Below the pieces are notes generated by a model. The model searched no databases and was not told where the DNA came from. It saw only the letters and a list, made by a program, of their open reading frames with translations. The position numbers and the translations under genes are program-made. Positions 1 through 9,167 of a stretch of 64,000 nucleotides of DNA are shown here, piece after piece. The stretch is from Marivirga arenosa. Its GTDB lineage: Bacteria; Bacteroidota; Bacteroidia; Cytophagales; Cyclobacteriaceae. Position 1 is the stretch's first letter. The number at the start of each line of letters is the position of its first letter. The stretch lies in assembly GCF_030503895.2 (NCBI RefSeq), contig NZ_CP129970.2:3457001-3521000 (forward strand), read 5' to 3'.

Positions 1-1017
1 CTAAAATTCGATCAAGAAAATTTCAACTTAGAAATCTATGATTATGAAGCATACTTAAGCAAGCTTCAAGAAAGAATTGAGAAAGAAGTAATCCCATTTA
101 AAGCACTGTTACTTAAAACAGTTAATGATTTTAATTCAGATTTAAGTAATAATACAGAGGCTCAAGATCCCACTGACTTGAGGGATTTAGAAATTCCTGA
201 AAACTTAAGCTTAGGATTAAAAGAATTAGACAAAACAAATACTATATTCAATATCTTAGCTTATAAAATTCAAAAAAATGAGACGAACCTATTCAATAAT
301 GCTAATCTATACCCCGTATTAGCTGACTCAACTAATATTTATCAAAGGGCTAATTTGGTTGAATTATATCAAGTAGAATTAAGTAAGCAATTAGCTTTAA
401 TTGAGCAGATAGAAGATTTAATATCTGAAAGGATATTTAATGATTTTAATTCTTTCTTTGAGGAATTTGAGCCTTCATTTGAAGCATATTTAGAAACGGA
501 GAAAACAATTGTAAAGCAAATATTAGAATTGGCGACAAAAAGGAGTGATGAAATGGCAAAACAAATTCAATTTTTCTCCTATGAATCAGATTCAATTTTT
601 TCTTCTTATGAGGTAGCGGCTACTTATGAAAGTAATAAATATGTATTAAACACTATTGAATTAGATTCTACATTGATATTAAATGGATCAATTGCAGATA
701 ATCCTTTCATAGCATCAGCAGCCTTTGATATGAATATCGGTTCATTGGTATTATTACATGATAGTACATTTACTTTAAATAAGATGATATTATTGAATGA
801 TAACATACTTATAAATTTAGAGTCTAGCAAAGATGATCAGCGAGTTCAAGTATTACATTATTATACTACAGATTTAGAAGAATTATGGAGCATTGAATAT
901 GAGAGTGAATTAGTTTTAGCAGACGCTAAAGTTGAAGCGGGAATATTTTTTATTTACAGTGAAAAAGGAGAGGTTATACAAACATTAAACTCACAAGGGG
1001 AGATAATAGGTAATTAA
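1..1017 (+). CDS. Hypothetical protein, 5' end outside window
   Basis: The reading frame is open from base 1 to the TAA at 1015-1017, so this is the C-terminal 338 residues of a longer protein. I do not recognise a family. The first half is rich in Glu, Leu, Asn and Lys and looks helical, possibly coiled coil. The second half, from about residue 190, reads as short beta-strands with repeated Leu-Asp-Ser or Leu-Asn-Asp patterns, as in a small beta domain. The TTG at 178 could be taken as a start, but the frame upstream is open and shows the same style of sequence, so I treat the gene as truncated by the window edge. No function is proposed. Confidence 0.7.
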   Translation, partial: LKFDQENFNLEIYDYEAYLSKLQERIEKEVIPFKALLLKTVNDFNSDLSNNTEAQDPTDLRDLEIPENLSLGLKELDKTNTIFNILAYKIQKNETNLFNNANLYPVLADSTNIYQRANLVELYQVELSKQLALIEQIEDLISERIFNDFNSFFEEFEPSFEAYLETEKTIVKQILELATKRSDEMAKQIQFFSYESDSIFSSYEVAATYESNKYVLNTIELDSTLILNGSIADNPFIASAAFDMNIGSLVLLHDSTFTLNKMILLNDNILINLESSKDDQRVQVLHYYTTDLEELWSIEYESELVLADAKVEAGIFFIYSEKGEVIQTLNSQGEIIGN

Positions 1018-1125
1018 TATAATTTTACCTCCGATCATTTTGCGCTTATTAAATCAAAAATTGCATATTTGTATTTTATATTTCTAGGTAAGTATTGCCT
1101 TAGGTATTTCAAGAATTAAGATATA

Positions 1126-3090
1126 ATGAGTCAAAAAATAAATATCACTTTGCCTGATGGCACAGTAAAAGAATTTGATAAAGGAATTACAGGACATGAG
1201 ATTGCTTTAAGCATAAGTGAAGGCTTAGCGCGAAATGTATTGTCAACTAAAGTTAATGGTCAGGTTTGGGATTCTTCACGTGAGATTAATGAAGATTCAC
1301 ATGTCCAATTATTGACATGGAATGACCCTGAGGGACAAAATACATTTTGGCACTCTTCTGCTCACTTATTAGCGGAGGCACTGGAAGAACTTTATCCTGG
1401 AATCAAATTTGGTATTGGACCACCCATAGCAAATGGTTTTTATTATGATGTGGATTTTGGTGATAAAGTCTTAGAAGGAGAGGAGCTTGAAAAAATTGAG
1501 CAGAAAATGCTTGAGTTGGCTCGTCAAAAAAATGAATTTAAACGTTCTGAGATTTCTAAGAAAGATGCGGTTGAATACTATCAAGAAAAAGGTGATGAGT
1601 ATAAACTAGAACTAATTGATGGCTTAAATGATGGCGAAATTACGTTCTATCAACAAGGTAATTTCACTGATTTATGTAGAGGGCCTCATATACCTCATAC
1701 TGGCTATATCAAAGCAGTTAAGTTATTAAATATAGCAGGTGCATACTGGAGAGGAGATGAAAAGAGGAAACAGCTTACTAGAATCTATGGTATCACATTT
1801 CCTAAGCAAAAAGAGCTTAAAGAATATTTAACACTTTTAGAAGAAGCTAAAAAGCGTGACCATAGAAAGCTTGGTAAAGAAATGGAATTGTTTGCCTTTT
1901 CTGAAAAAGTAGGGATGGGGTTGCCATTGTGGCTTCCTAAAGGTACTATGTTGAGGGATCGATTAGAAAATTTCTTAAAGAAAGCTCAGATCAAAGCAGG
2001 TTACCAAGCTGTAATCACTCCTCACATTGGTAATAAAAAATTATACATCACTTCTGGTCATTATGAAAAATATGGAAAAGATTCTTTCCAGCCGATAGCT
2101 GCTCCATCTGACGATGACCATGAAAGCGATGAGGAATATTTATTAAAACCAATGAACTGTCCGCATCATTGTGAAATCTATAAAACAAAACCAAGAAGTT
2201 ATAAAGAACTTCCTGTTCGGTTGGCTGAGTTTGGGACTGTTTATAGATATGAGCAAAGTGGTGAGCTTCATGGGTTAACAAGAGTAAGAAGTTTTACTCA
2301 AGATGACGCACATATATTCTGTAGACCAGATCAGGTTAAAGAGGAGTTCATTAAAGTAATTGATTTAGTGCTATTCGTATTCAATTCTTTAGGCTTTGAA
2401 GATTTCGTTACTCAGGTTTCATTAAGGGACCCTGATAATAAGGAGAAATATATAGGGGGAGATGAAGTTTGGGATAAAGCTGAAAAAGCAATTATTGAAG
2501 CAGCAGAAGAAAAAGGGTTGAAAACAGTAGTTGAAACAGGAGAGGCTGCATTCTATGGCCCTAAGCTTGATTTCATGGTGAAAGATGCCTTGGGAAGAAG
2601 TTGGCAATTAGGAACTATACAGGTAGATTATAATTTGCCTGAACGATTCGAATTAGAATACGTTGGTGCAGATAATAGTAAACACAGACCGGTAATGATC
2701 CATAGAGCACCATTTGGTAGTATGGAAAGGTTTGTAGCCGTATTGATAGAACACTGTGCGGGTAATTTCCCATTATGGTTATCACCTGAGCAAGTTGCAA
2801 TACTCCCTATTTCTGAGAAATATGCTGAGTACGCCAATAAAGTATATTCTGAATTAGAGGCGAATGACATCACTGGTTTTATTGATCATAGAGATGAGAA
2901 AATCGGAAGAAAGATTAGAGATGCAGAAGTCAAAAAGATTCCATACATGTTAATAGTAGGTGAACAAGAAGCTAATGAAGGGAAAGTGTCGATTAGGAAA
3001 CATGGTGAAGGAGATCAAGGATCTATGAGTTTAGAAGATTTTAAATCTTTTTTTAATCAAAAGATTACAGATAGTATAGAAAATAAATAA
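1126..3090 (+). CDS. thrS: Threonyl-tRNA synthetase
   Basis: Charges tRNA(Thr) with threonine in the cytoplasm. The 654-residue length is normal for bacterial ThrRS. An N-terminal TGS domain (about 1-62) is followed by the second additional (editing) domain, with a [11 protein letters not shown] stretch, then the class II catalytic core with motif [11 protein letters not shown] (zinc-binding Cys), the motif 2 region [17 protein letters not shown] and motif 3 [11 protein letters not shown], and the C-terminal anticodon-binding domain. It heads the classical thrS-infC-rpmI-rplT cluster. A hairpin with a T-tract follows it, so infC can be expressed separately. The start is the ATG at 1126, in an A-rich context without a Shine-Dalgarno sequence. 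Confidence 0.97.
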   Translation: MSQKINITLPDGTVKEFDKGITGHEIALSISEGLARNVLSTKVNGQVWDSSREINEDSHVQLLTWNDPEGQNTFWHSSAHLLAEALEELYPGIKFGIGPPIANGFYYDVDFGDKVLEGEELEKIEQKMLELARQKNEFKRSEISKKDAVEYYQEKGDEYKLELIDGLNDGEITFYQQGNFTDLCRGPHIPHTGYIKAVKLLNIAGAYWRGDEKRKQLTRIYGITFPKQKELKEYLTLLEEAKKRDHRKLGKEMELFAFSEKVGMGLPLWLPKGTMLRDRLENFLKKAQIKAGYQAVITPHIGNKKLYITSGHYEKYGKDSFQPIAAPSDDDHESDEEYLLKPMNCPHHCEIYKTKPRSYKELPVRLAEFGTVYRYEQSGELHGLTRVRSFTQDDAHIFCRPDQVKEEFIKVIDLVLFVFNSLGFEDFVTQVSLRDPDNKEKYIGGDEVWDKAEKAIIEAAEEKGLKTVVETGEAAFYGPKLDFMVKDALGRSWQLGTIQVDYNLPERFELEYVGADNSKHRPVMIHRAPFGSMERFVAVLIEHCAGNFPLWLSPEQVAILPISEKYAEYANKVYSELEANDITGFIDHRDEKIGRKIRDAEVKKIPYMLIVGEQEANEGKVSIRKHGEGDQGSMSLEDFKSFFNQKITDSIENK

Positions 3091-3106
3091 TAATTAAAGG
3101 TTAGAA

Positions 3107-3136
3107 ATTGGATTGTAATTTTGTAATCCAATTTTT
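3107..3136 (+). terminator. Terminator after thrS
   Basis: The 8-bp stem ATTGGATT (3107-3114) pairs with AATCCAAT (3125-3132), extended by two wobble pairs and followed by a T-run to 3136. It lies 17 bases after the thrS stop and just before the infC promoter. Confidence 0.65.
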
Positions 3137-3149
3137 ATCACGATATTTG
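3121..3149 (+). promoter_or_regulatory. Probable infC promoter
   Basis: TTG at 3121-3123, an 18-base spacer, then GATATTTG at 3142-3149. This differs by one base from the Bacteroidota -7 consensus TAnnTTTG. The -33 element overlaps the thrS terminator hairpin. The inferred leader before the ATT start is about 25 bases. Confidence 0.4.
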
Positions 3150-3168
3150 CACATTGTAAATTAAAAAA

Positions 3169-3182
3169 AGGAGGTTAATATT
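3169..3182 (+). promoter_or_regulatory. Strong Shine-Dalgarno plus ATT start of infC
   Basis: AGGAGGT at 3169-3175, spacer TAAT, ATT at 3180-3182. It is the only full anti-SD complement I noticed before a gene in this window. It favours the non-canonical start over the ATG three codons downstream. Confidence 0.75.
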
Positions 3183-3737
3183 AGTAAAATGCGAAAAAAA
3201 GGCAGCTACAGACCTAGAGGTAGGGAGGAAGAACCTTACAAGGTAAATAGTAAAATTAGAGCTAGAGAGGTTCGTGTAGTTGGTGATAATGTAAAAGTTG
3301 ACGTCTATACAATTGGTGAAGCACTAAGAATGGCTGAAGAGCAAGGGCTAGACTTAGTAGAAATATCTCCTAAAGCTGACCCTCCTGTTTGTAAAATTAT
3401 AGACTATTCAAAGTTTAAATACGAACAGAAGAAAAAGCAAAAAGAGATAAAAGCTAAAGCCCAAAAAACGGTGATCAAAGAGATACGGTTTGGGCCTAAC
3501 ACTGACGATCATGATTTTGAATTTAAGTTAAATCATGCTAAAAAATTCCTTAAAGATGGTGCAAAAGTTAAAGCTTATGTACACTTCGTAGGAAGAACCA
3601 TTGTATTTAAAGATAGAGGTGAGCTTTTATTATTGCGTTTTGCTTCTGAATTAGAAGAGTACGGAAAAGTGGAACAAATGCCTAAGTTAGAGGGTAAAAG
3701 AATGACTCTTTTCATTGCTGCTAAGCAAGCTAAATAA
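3180..3737 (+). CDS. infC: Translation initiation factor IF-3, probable ATT start
   Basis: IF-3 binds the 30S subunit and rejects non-cognate start codons. The N-domain motifs ([12 protein letters not shown]-like segment, [20 protein letters not shown]) and the C-domain ([22 protein letters not shown]) are clear. I place the start at ATT 3180 instead of ATG 3189. A full AGGAGGT lies at 3169-3175, only 4 bases before ATT but 13 before ATG, and infC starts with ATT in many bacteria, where it lets IF-3 repress its own synthesis. The product is then 185 residues; from the ATG it would be 182. A strong Shine-Dalgarno is unusual here: rpmI, rplT and gyrA have A-rich leaders without one. Confidence 0.93.
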   Translation: MSKMRKKGSYRPRGREEEPYKVNSKIRAREVRVVGDNVKVDVYTIGEALRMAEEQGLDLVEISPKADPPVCKIIDYSKFKYEQKKKQKEIKAKAQKTVIKEIRFGPNTDDHDFEFKLNHAKKFLKDGAKVKAYVHFVGRTIVFKDRGELLLLRFASELEEYGKVEQMPKLEGKRMTLFIAAKQAK

Positions 3738-3762
3738 GTAACCAATTTAAATAAATAGATAA

Positions 3763-3957
3763 ATGCCTAAAGTAAAAACAAAATCAGGCGCGAAAAAAAG
3801 GTTTAAATTGACTGGAAGCGGTAAAATTAAAAGAAAACACGCTTTCAAAAGTCACATTTTAACCAAAAAGGAAACTAAGCAGAAAAGACGCTTAACTGAC
3901 ATGGGACTTGTACATAAGTCTGATGAAGGAAGAGTAAAAGATATGCTTAACCTTTAA
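3763..3957 (+). CDS. rpmI: 50S ribosomal protein bL35
   Basis: A small basic ribosomal protein of 64 residues, the usual length. It starts [20 protein letters not shown] and has the typical [14 protein letters not shown] segment. It lies 25 bases after infC and is probably co-transcribed with it and rplT. Confidence 0.97.
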   Translation: MPKVKTKSGAKKRFKLTGSGKIKRKHAFKSHILTKKETKQKRRLTDMGLVHKSDEGRVKDMLNL

Positions 3958-3996
3958 TATTTCGCAAAATTACAAAAAGAACGAAGGTTCAATGTT

Positions 3997-4016
3997 AAAC
4001 CGGGATATTTGGTTTT
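3997..4016 (+). other. Small hairpin in rpmI-rplT spacer
   Basis: In the 108-base gap between rpmI and rplT, AAACC and GGTTT can pair around a short loop. In other bacteria bL20 represses its own operon by binding mRNA structures in this region, so this may be a leader element. The stem is short and the assignment is weak. Confidence 0.2.
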
Positions 4017-4065
4017 ATCAAGAGTCAATACAAGTTGATCACCAATTTCCAAAAAATTAAAATTT

Positions 4066-4410
4066 ATGCCAAGATCAGTAAATCACGTAGCTTCAAGAGC
4101 TAGAAGAAAGAAAATCCTTAAGTATGCTAAAGGCTACTGGGGTAGAAAGAAAAACGTTTGGACAGTAGCAAAAAATGCTGTTGAAAAAGGTTGGTTGTAT
4201 GCCTACAGAGATAGGAAACAAAAGAAAAGAGAATTCAGAAAATTATGGATTCAAAGAATTAATGCTGGTGCTAGACAGCACGGTATGTCTTACTCTCAGT
4301 TTATGGGAGCTGCAAACAAAAAAGGAATAGAATTAAATAGAAAAGTATTAGCTGATTTAGCTATGAATCATCCAGAAGCTTTCAAAAGCGTAGTTGATTC
4401 AGTTAAATAA
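4066..4410 (+). CDS. rplT: 50S ribosomal protein bL20
   Basis: An assembly protein of the large ribosomal subunit with the normal length of 114 residues. It starts [20 protein letters not shown] and carries the [20 protein letters not shown] and [20 protein letters not shown] signatures. It is the last gene of the infC-rpmI-rplT unit and is closed by a strong bidirectional terminator. Confidence 0.98.
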   Translation: MPRSVNHVASRARRKKILKYAKGYWGRKKNVWTVAKNAVEKGWLYAYRDRKQKKREFRKLWIQRINAGARQHGMSYSQFMGAANKKGIELNRKVLADLAMNHPEAFKSVVDSVK

Positions 4411-4432
4411 TACTTTTTAACTGATATAATTC

Positions 4433-4465
4433 AAGCCTCTTTGCTAACGCAAAGAGGCTTTTTTA
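4433..4465 (+). terminator. Terminator after rplT
   Basis: A 12-bp perfect stem (4433-4444 with 4449-4460) with a TAAC loop, followed by a T-rich tail. It lies between convergent genes, and its tail overlaps the stop codon of the minus-strand gene. Confidence 0.9.
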
Positions 4466-5233
4466 TTTTAGAGCCAATTTTCTCAATAATAAAAATGGAA
4501 TTGTAAGTGCAGTATAATATATAAAGAATGGTAAAATTAAGTTGATCATACCTAATACTAATAAAATAGCCATTAGCATTAATTGAAATCCTAAACCATA
4601 AAGGGAAATCATAGTCATAAACCAATTAGGAAACCTTTTGCTTTTTGAAGCTTTCGAATCTAGTGCATACATCAAGCTGTCAAAAGGGAGATAAAGAATT
4701 TTAAAAGTTTTAAATAAAATATTCACTGACTTTTGACTTTCAATTGGAAATGCTTTTGGTGGTTCCATTTCAAATATCTGACTTGTAGTATCACCGCCTA
4801 CAGAATTATGTCTTAGTATTACATAATAATAATTATAAAGTGTTCCTTGAAACTGAATACATACATAGGATAAAACAGCGATTGAAAAAGCTTGATTTGT
4901 TACAATAGCTATTACAAATATAAATAATAGATTCAGCAAACTGTCAAATATAGAATCTAGATATCTTCCTGAGTAAGAGGGGGTCATCTTTATCCTTGCT
5001 AACTCCCCATCCATTGCATCAACAATAGACTTTAGAATTAAACCAACAGCAGCTATAGCAAAGGTTTCTAAATATATGGCGTAAGCAGATAACACTCCAA
5101 TAATTCCGAACCCAATAGTAACATGAATAGGAGTTATATTAGTGTTTTTTATTACAGTTGCCATGAAAATTGCAGGCATTCTTCCATAGTCGGAAAAATC
5201 AAAAAACTTGTGATCTTTATGGATTTTTGGCAT
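4463..5233 (-). CDS. CDP-alcohol phosphatidyltransferase family protein
   Basis: A membrane enzyme that transfers a phosphatidyl or phospho-alcohol group from a CDP-activated donor to an alcohol acceptor. The full family motif DG-x2-AR-x8-G-x3-D-x3-D is present, beginning MDGELAR and ending RYLDSIFD, with all catalytic Asp residues. There are about six hydrophobic segments in 256 residues. The sequence does not show whether the acceptor is glycerophosphate, serine, inositol or choline. It is a single gene facing rplT, with 229 AT-rich bases before the next gene. Confidence 0.85.
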   Translation of the reverse strand: MPKIHKDHKFFDFSDYGRMPAIFMATVIKNTNITPIHVTIGFGIIGVLSAYAIYLETFAIAAVGLILKSIVDAMDGELARIKMTPSYSGRYLDSIFDSLLNLLFIFVIAIVTNQAFSIAVLSYVCIQFQGTLYNYYYVILRHNSVGGDTTSQIFEMEPPKAFPIESQKSVNILFKTFKILYLPFDSLMYALDSKASKSKRFPNWFMTMISLYGLGFQLMLMAILLVLGMINLILPFFIYYTALTIPFLLLRKLALK

Positions 5234-5462
5234 TCAGTATTTACGTATAACCACCGTATTATTTCGGGAGCTAGAGTGAATTAAAACTCATAAACTAGTC
5301 ATTTCATTATTATGTTTGAAATATTAACACAGTTTATATTTTTTATGAATATTAAAATAATAATATATTAATGTATTCAATGTTGAATAAGTGAATTTTT
5401 TATGAAATAATACAATTTTCAATTGGTTGATACTATCCCACTACATAAATTAAGATGTTATA

Positions 5463-6413
5463 ATGCTTATTTTAAAAAATATTTGGAATGATTGTGATTA
5501 TTTCGGGAGAGCTTCTTTGCTTTTTCGATATGCAGGATATATATTTTTAGCTATTTATTTATTCCTATACTTACATATATCCAACAATAGTTTTAATTCA
5601 TTGCATATTTTTACAGCTGTAGTTGCTGTTGTATTACCTTATTTATTATTTCATTATTATGTTAAAAATAATAATGATAAGGGAATTGGAATTCGTCAAA
5701 ATTTATTTGATTTCTTTTTTATTGGATGGATTATAGGTCTTATCCATTTACCCTACATTCCAACTGTAATTTTTAGTTTAGGGATTATCTGTAATTATGT
5801 TGCTGCAAGAGGATTCCATAAACTTCATAGAATACTGTTGATTCCAACTGGTTATCTCTTCACAATGCCTTTCGTAGGTTTTAGTTTTCAGGAAAATACA
5901 CCAGATATTATGATTCATCTGGCATTGAGTTATGCTATTATTCATTTTCTTTCTACTGCTTATATTAGTTATACATTTTCTAAAACTATGCAGCTAATTA
6001 ATAAAAAGGTAACCATACAACAGAAGGAAATATTAGCGCAATCAGAAGAATTAAAATCCTTAAATGATACTTTACAATCGCTTAATAATCACTTGGAAGA
6101 AAAGGTGCATGAAAGGACTAAGGAATTAGAGAGAAAAAATGAAAAGTTGGCCGAATACACTTTTATAAATGGACATCAATTAAGAGCTCCTGTAGCCACA
6201 ATGCTTGGTTTATGTAATTTAATGGAATACAGTAAAGAAGTTGAGGAAAAAGAATTGTTAATAAATAAGTTAACTAATGAAGTTAAGCTTTTAGATATCA
6301 CTATTAAAGAAATCAGGTTAAAGCTGGAAACTGATCAAGTAATTGTAGATAAAGTGAAAAAAGTAGAAACTGAGCATTCCCATTTTGAAAAATTCAAAGA
6401 CTCTGTGGCCTAA
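5463..6413 (+). CDS. Membrane protein with coiled coil and histidine-kinase H-box, no ATPase domain
   Basis: About six membrane helices (residues 20-175), a coiled coil (180-230), then a DHp-like segment with the H-box NGHQLRAPVATMLGL (His238). The protein ends at residue 316, so the HATPase_c domain (N, G1 and G2 boxes) is missing and it cannot phosphorylate itself. It could be phosphorylated in trans by another kinase, act as a dimerisation decoy, or be a truncated remnant. The stop codon is clean, and the bases up to the next (convergent) gene, 22 in all, hold no remnant of an ATPase domain. The gene at 19037 has the same unusual ending. Confidence 0.7.
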   Translation: MLILKNIWNDCDYFGRASLLFRYAGYIFLAIYLFLYLHISNNSFNSLHIFTAVVAVVLPYLLFHYYVKNNNDKGIGIRQNLFDFFFIGWIIGLIHLPYIPTVIFSLGIICNYVAARGFHKLHRILLIPTGYLFTMPFVGFSFQENTPDIMIHLALSYAIIHFLSTAYISYTFSKTMQLINKKVTIQQKEILAQSEELKSLNDTLQSLNNHLEEKVHERTKELERKNEKLAEYTFINGHQLRAPVATMLGLCNLMEYSKEVEEKELLINKLTNEVKLLDITIKEIRLKLETDQVIVDKVKKVETEHSHFEKFKDSVA

Positions 6414-6435
6414 GGAAATGCTCAGGATAAGCTGC

Positions 6436-7599
6436 TTAAATACTCATTTCAACTATTTCTTTCGCTATTTCTGGACCTACTTTTTGTCTCTCACCCAAAC
6501 CTAACCATTTTCTTTCCTTAAATCTATCATACACAGTTTGAGGAGTTGCTTCATACTGTGATGTGTAATCAGAAAGTTTGGTATCTATTCCAAGAGATTG
6601 GAAAAAAGAGACGGTCATTTCAATAGCTTTTTCGGCTATTTCAATTTCAGATTCACCACTTAACCCCCATACTCTTTTACCATATTGCACTAATTTCTCC
6701 TTTTTATCGTCAAACAATTTCTTGTAAAGATTTGGAGCAATAATGGCTAATGTTCTAGCGTGATCAATTCCATGCAGAGCAGTTAACTCATGAGCTATCA
6801 TATGAGTAGCCCAGTCTGTAGGAACTCCTAATCTAAGTATTCCATTTAATGCCATTGTGGCTGACCACATGAAATTAGATGCTGCTTTATAATCCGCTGG
6901 ATCCTCCATAACCTTAGGACCAATCTCAATTAATGTTTGTAAAATACCTTCCGCTATTCTGTCCTGCAAAATAGCATCATGTTTGTAAGTAAGATATTGC
7001 TCTAAAGTATGAGTGAAAGCATCTACTACTCCGTTTGCTATTTGTCGTTTTGGTAAAGATTTTATCACGGTAGGATCACAAATTGAGAAAACCGGGAAAT
7101 ATTGTGGCCCTCCAAAAGTTCTTTTCTCCTGTGTAGAAGCTTTCGTCACCACTGATCCGGAATTCATTTCAGATCCTGTAGCAGGTAAAGTTAAAACTGT
7201 ACCAAACGGTAAAACTTTTTCTTGTTTTCGTGCGAGACCTTTTGCCACTAAATCCCATTCATCTCCATCATAAAAAGTTGCTGCAGATAAGAATTTACAT
7301 CCATCGATCACGGATCCACCACCAACAGCTAAAATGAAATCAATTTTTTCATTACGTATGATTTCAACTGCCTTCATTAAGGTTTCAAAATGTGGGTTAG
7401 GCTCTATACCAGAAAATTCAGTAACCTTAAAATCTTTAGTAGCTTCAATTACCTGATCATAAATGCCATTTTTCTTAATGCTTCCACCTCCATATGCTAG
7501 TAAAATATGGCTATTCGCAGGTATATTATCAGAAAGCTTTTTTATTTCACCTTCTCCAAAAATTATCTTAGTAGGATTTTTAAATTCAAATGAGTTCAT
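6436..7599 (-). CDS. yqhD: YqhD-type iron-containing alcohol/aldehyde dehydrogenase
   Basis: An NAD(P)H-dependent reductase of the iron-containing alcohol dehydrogenase family, expected to reduce reactive aldehydes to alcohols. At 387 residues it is collinear with E. coli YqhD from memory: the N-terminus has NPTKIIFGEGEI and LAYGGGSIKKNG, the dinucleotide loop is AVGGGSVIDGCKF, then TLPATGSEMNSGSVV. Metal ligands come from VVDAFTHTLEQY and the HMIAHELTALHGIDHA stretch. It is transcribed alone on the minus strand. The cofactor and physiological substrate cannot be read from the sequence. Confidence 0.9.
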   Translation of the reverse strand: MNSFEFKNPTKIIFGEGEIKKLSDNIPANSHILLAYGGGSIKKNGIYDQVIEATKDFKVTEFSGIEPNPHFETLMKAVEIIRNEKIDFILAVGGGSVIDGCKFLSAATFYDGDEWDLVAKGLARKQEKVLPFGTVLTLPATGSEMNSGSVVTKASTQEKRTFGGPQYFPVFSICDPTVIKSLPKRQIANGVVDAFTHTLEQYLTYKHDAILQDRIAEGILQTLIEIGPKVMEDPADYKAASNFMWSATMALNGILRLGVPTDWATHMIAHELTALHGIDHARTLAIIAPNLYKKLFDDKKEKLVQYGKRVWGLSGESEIEIAEKAIEMTVSFFQSLGIDTKLSDYTSQYEATPQTVYDRFKERKWLGLGERQKVGPEIAKEIVEMSI

Positions 7600-7760
7600 A
7601 ACTAAATTTTTATTTCAAAAAGTAAACGCCCCAATCATATTAGAGTTTTTATATTTTTCGATATTTTTAATTATTTGTAAATTGAGAATATTGTATTGTT
7701 GGCGATTAGTAATACAATGAAAGATTAAGCGTTTGTATTATTTTCCAATCTTAATAACTT

Positions 7761-8423
7761 ATGCATAGAGGGATTTTATTTATTGGCCTTTTGATTTTTG
7801 GAATTTCATGTTCTGAGCCTGATGATAAGGGTTTGGTTAAAATATACGATTCACTCGTTAACCAAAAGCAGTTTTACTATCAAGTAGAATATAGTCAGTA
7901 TAAAATTCAGGATCAGTATGCTGAAAAACTATTTGGTATAGTTGATTTAAATCGTAATTCTTATAGTGGTATTTCCAATGCTTATTTCGGCAAATCTGAA
8001 TCTGAAATAAATAATTTTTTGCAAACTATTTATACTGGTAAGAACTGGTTATATAATTTATCAAGTTTTCAATTTAAGTACTCTGATTCGGATATTTTAA
8101 CTGACAGTTTGCATAGTCCATTGCTTATAAACCCAGAAGTATTATTTAACATAAAAGACAATTCTTCTAATATAAGCTTCCAAGAGTTGAACAATGATCT
8201 GCAAAAATGGGTGTTTGAATTAAAAAATAAACCTGATCATTTGATTTTAATTTGGAGTAAAAAGGACAAAAAATTAACTGAATTAGAATATGTGTATAAT
8301 GTAAATTCTAAAGATTCCTATAGCAGAAAATGGGTTTTTGATTATTTGACTCCTGAATTATATAAAAGTCTTCAAAATGATCATGAAGCGCTGTTAAAAA
8401 ATAGTCAAGAATCATTTTTATAA
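7761..8423 (+). CDS. Hypothetical lipoprotein
   Basis: The N-terminus MHRGILFIGLLIFGISCSEP is a type II signal peptide with lipobox GISC, so the mature protein should be lipid-anchored. The rest (about 200 residues) is rich in Tyr, Asn and Ser and looks mainly beta. I recognise no family. The following gene starts 89 bases downstream on the same strand. Confidence 0.7.
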   Translation: MHRGILFIGLLIFGISCSEPDDKGLVKIYDSLVNQKQFYYQVEYSQYKIQDQYAEKLFGIVDLNRNSYSGISNAYFGKSESEINNFLQTIYTGKNWLYNLSSFQFKYSDSDILTDSLHSPLLINPEVLFNIKDNSSNISFQELNNDLQKWVFELKNKPDHLILIWSKKDKKLTELEYVYNVNSKDSYSRKWVFDYLTPELYKSLQNDHEALLKNSQESFL

Positions 8424-8512
8424 TATCTATCTAATAATTTTTATGCTTTATCTATAAATATTGTATTCTGCAATTATTTAATGTATTTTAACTTTTATAA
8501 ACCAAAATAAGT

Positions 8513-9109
8513 ATGTTTACTGAAGCAGAAATAGCAGTTATTATAGAAGATAAATCCATTGACAAGATTGTGGAAGACTTGAAAAAAGATTTCATTGAAA
8601 AAGTCGCGCCATACTTTGAGATCAGCAATCATGATTTTCTTTCATTAATATTATTAAGTCCAGCTGTTGGGATAGCAATGGCTAATGATAATATAAGTTT
8701 CAAAGAAGAGATGTCACTGCAAAAAAAGGCTAGAAAATTATCTAAAGGGGGCTTTTTTCTATCAAAAGACCCTGTTGCAGATTGCATGAAGTTTTTAATT
8801 AAAAATTTTAAAGACTGGGAAGCTTCATTTTATACTGCTATTAAAAACATATTTAATATATTATTTGAGGAAAAAACTTTGCAAAAAGCAAATGAGGTAG
8901 AGACTCCTTATAAGATAAGAGTAATGCGTGCGCCTTACATCTTAATTCGTTTTATATCATCATTATTTCTTGAAAGAGATGAGGATATTTTAAATCCAGG
9001 GAAAATCCGAAAAATTGAATGGGATAAAATAAAAAATATTGGGGCTCAAACAGGCTTAGAGGAAGTTGAATTATTTAATAATTTTGTTGACTCGTTTGAG
9101 GTAAAATAG
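8513..9109 (+). CDS. Hypothetical cytoplasmic protein
   Basis: 198 residues, without signal peptide or membrane helix. It is predominantly helical and has a central basic KKARKLSKGG segment. I do not recognise the family. The general helical layout with an MANDNISFKEE stretch recalls TerB-like proteins, but that is only an impression. The -33 element of the next gene's promoter begins within ten bases of its stop codon. Confidence 0.6.
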   Translation: MFTEAEIAVIIEDKSIDKIVEDLKKDFIEKVAPYFEISNHDFLSLILLSPAVGIAMANDNISFKEEMSLQKKARKLSKGGFFLSKDPVADCMKFLIKNFKDWEASFYTAIKNIFNILFEEKTLQKANEVETPYKIRVMRAPYILIRFISSLFLERDEDILNPGKIRKIEWDKIKNIGAQTGLEEVELFNNFVDSFEVK

Positions 9110-9118
9110 ATGTATTAC

Positions 9119-9146
9119 TTGCTTTAGCATAATTTTTGTACTTTTG
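9119..9146 (+). promoter_or_regulatory. Bacteroidota-type promoter
   Basis: TTG at 9119-9121, a 17-base spacer, then TACTTTTG at 9139-9146, a full match to TAnnTTTG. The inferred transcript starts about 17 bases before the TTG start of the next gene. Confidence 0.65.
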
Positions 9147-9167
9147 TACAACTAAAATTATCAATCG

